A stretch of DNA of 5,635 nt from an uncultured Brevibacterium sp. GTDB lineage: Bacteria > Actinomycetota > Actinomycetes > Actinomycetales > Brevibacteriaceae. The stretch spans positions 1 to 5,635 of the forward strand of contig CALUDL010000100.1 of assembly GCA_943914815.1 (NCBI GenBank). Reading direction: 5' to 3'. Within the stretch, counting starts at the first letter, position 1, and each line of letters opens with the position of its first letter. This document shows positions 4,876 to 5,635 of the stretch, in pieces. The notes below the pieces were generated by a model. It made no database searches. It was given only the letters and a program-made list of their open reading frames with translations, and was not told the DNA's origin. The position numbers were made by a program, and so were the translations under genes.

Positions 4876-5635
4876 GCGTTGTGGATGATGTGGTTTTGGC
4901 GATGGCTGATGTCATGCGTCTGTCCGAGCCGGGGGACCGGTTGTTGAGCGTGTGCGTGGACGTGGTGGGGCCTGAAGAGGTGTTGGCGTGCGTGCGGGGC
5001 GAGGTTGCTGAGTCTCGGGTGGTGAGGGCGTTGCACGATGCCGGTGTCGAGGTGTCTTCTGCTGATTTTGCGACGGCTGTTGAGCGGTGGTCTGCGCGGG
5101 TGAACATGCTGGATGCTGCAAGGGATGTGCGGGTGATGGGCAAGCTGGGGTGCAGGCTCAGTGTCCGAGGTGGTAGCGAGTGGGCGCCTGCGTTGGATGA
5201 TCTGGGTGATGAGCGTCCCCTGGGTGTGTGGGTGCGTGGTGTTGGGTCGTTGAAGGTGATGGCGTCGAAGGCGATTGCGCTTGTGGGTGCGCGGGCGCCG
5301 TCTGACTACGGGGTGAGTGTGGCGAGGTCGTTGGGGTTTGAGTTGGCTCGGGATGGGGTCGCGGTTGTGTCTGGTGGGGCGTATGGGATTGATTCGGCGG
5401 CGCATGAGGGTGCGATGCGGGGTGCGAATGGGCCTGCGACTGTGGCGTTTATGGCTGGGGGAGTGGATTCGTTGTATCCCAAGGGCAATGTTGATTTGTT
5501 GCGTGCTGTTGCTGAGGCGGGGTTGATTGTTTCTGAGTGTCCTCCTGGTGCGACTGCGATGAGGCACAGGTTTCTTGCGCGGAACAGGCTGATTGCTGCG
5601 TTGTCTGGTGCGACTGTGGTGGTGCAGGCGGGGTT
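4872..5635 (+). CDS. dprA: DNA-processing protein DprA (3' end outside window)
   Basis: DprA binds single-stranded DNA that enters by transformation, protects it and loads RecA on it. About 254 residues are visible and the gene runs off the window. The N-terminal part (1-130) is variable. The Rossmann-like DprA core begins at IALVGARAPSDYG (VGAR at 138-141) and contains the signature VSGGAYGIDSAAHEGA (Ser167 to about 181), then FMAGGVDSLYPKGN, GLIVSECPPG and RFLARNRLIAALS. The last visible residues are VVVQAG, where the family usually has a Glu in place of the Gln. The start is uncertain. GTG 4872 overlaps the comM stop as GTGA. GTG 4881, in the same frame, has the better-spaced GAAGG (4867-4871). 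Either makes comM-dprA translationally coupled. The codons are strongly G/T-ended, unlike the first part of comM. Confidence 0.95.
   Translation, partial: MSVVDDVVLAMADVMRLSEPGDRLLSVCVDVVGPEEVLACVRGEVAESRVVRALHDAGVEVSSADFATAVERWSARVNMLDAARDVRVMGKLGCRLSVRGGSEWAPALDDLGDERPLGVWVRGVGSLKVMASKAIALVGARAPSDYGVSVARSLGFELARDGVAVVSGGAYGIDSAAHEGAMRGANGPATVAFMAGGVDSLYPKGNVDLLRAVAEAGLIVSECPPGATAMRHRFLARNRLIAALSGATVVVQAG

Noticed and set aside
4764..5567. Long open frame of 267 codons on the - strand opposite dprA
   Set aside because: The + strand encodes an unmistakable DprA here. The antisense frame is open because G/T-ended codons leave few stops on the opposite strand, and its translation is a low-complexity Arg/His/Pro/Thr-rich string with no family features.

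Overview
The window reads as a chromosomal segment of a high-GC Gram-positive bacterium (Actinobacteria). Two observations support this. The first gene order is lepB - rnhB - DUF2469, and the DUF2469 protein is essentially restricted to Actinobacteria. The coding sequences also favour GC-rich codons and use GTG starts. I cannot name the genus from the sequence. All genes lie on the + strand.

Layout. (1) Positions 1-1431 hold the end of signal peptidase I (lepB), ribonuclease HII (rnhB, start overlapping the lepB stop as GTGA) and a DUF2469 protein with its own short upstream region. (2) Positions 1432-1576 are non-coding, with a candidate promoter, a short direct repeat and a strong Shine-Dalgarno site. 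(3) Positions 1577-2848 encode a sodium- or proton-coupled symporter of the glutamate/dicarboxylate transporter family (DAACS). Its substrate-site residues depart from those of the aspartate/glutamate transporters. (4) Positions 2849-2995 are non-coding and carry two hairpins, including a perfect 8-bp inverted repeat, plus three copies of the hexamer TCCACA/TGTGGA. (5) Positions 2996-5635 are a tightly overlapping cluster: yraN (UPF0102 nuclease-fold protein), comM/yifB (AAA+ Mg-chelatase-like helicase) and dprA (RecA loader for incoming single-stranded DNA, cut by the window end).

How it fits together. The order lepB-rnhB-DUF2469-(gap)-yraN-comM-dprA is a known actinobacterial housekeeping neighbourhood. 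In Mycobacterium tuberculosis the same DUF2469-yraN gap holds fdhF and fdhD, so the symporter here occupies a slot that is variable between lineages. The last three genes form a DNA-processing unit: comM and dprA are known from natural transformation, and yraN is a probable nuclease-fold partner. Their overlapping starts and stops suggest one transcript with coupled translation.

I found no CRISPR array, RNA gene, insertion sequence or clearly new system. The points most worth a second look are the altered binding site of the symporter, an abrupt change in base composition inside comM near 4320, and the TCCACA-containing hairpin upstream of the yraN-comM-dprA unit.
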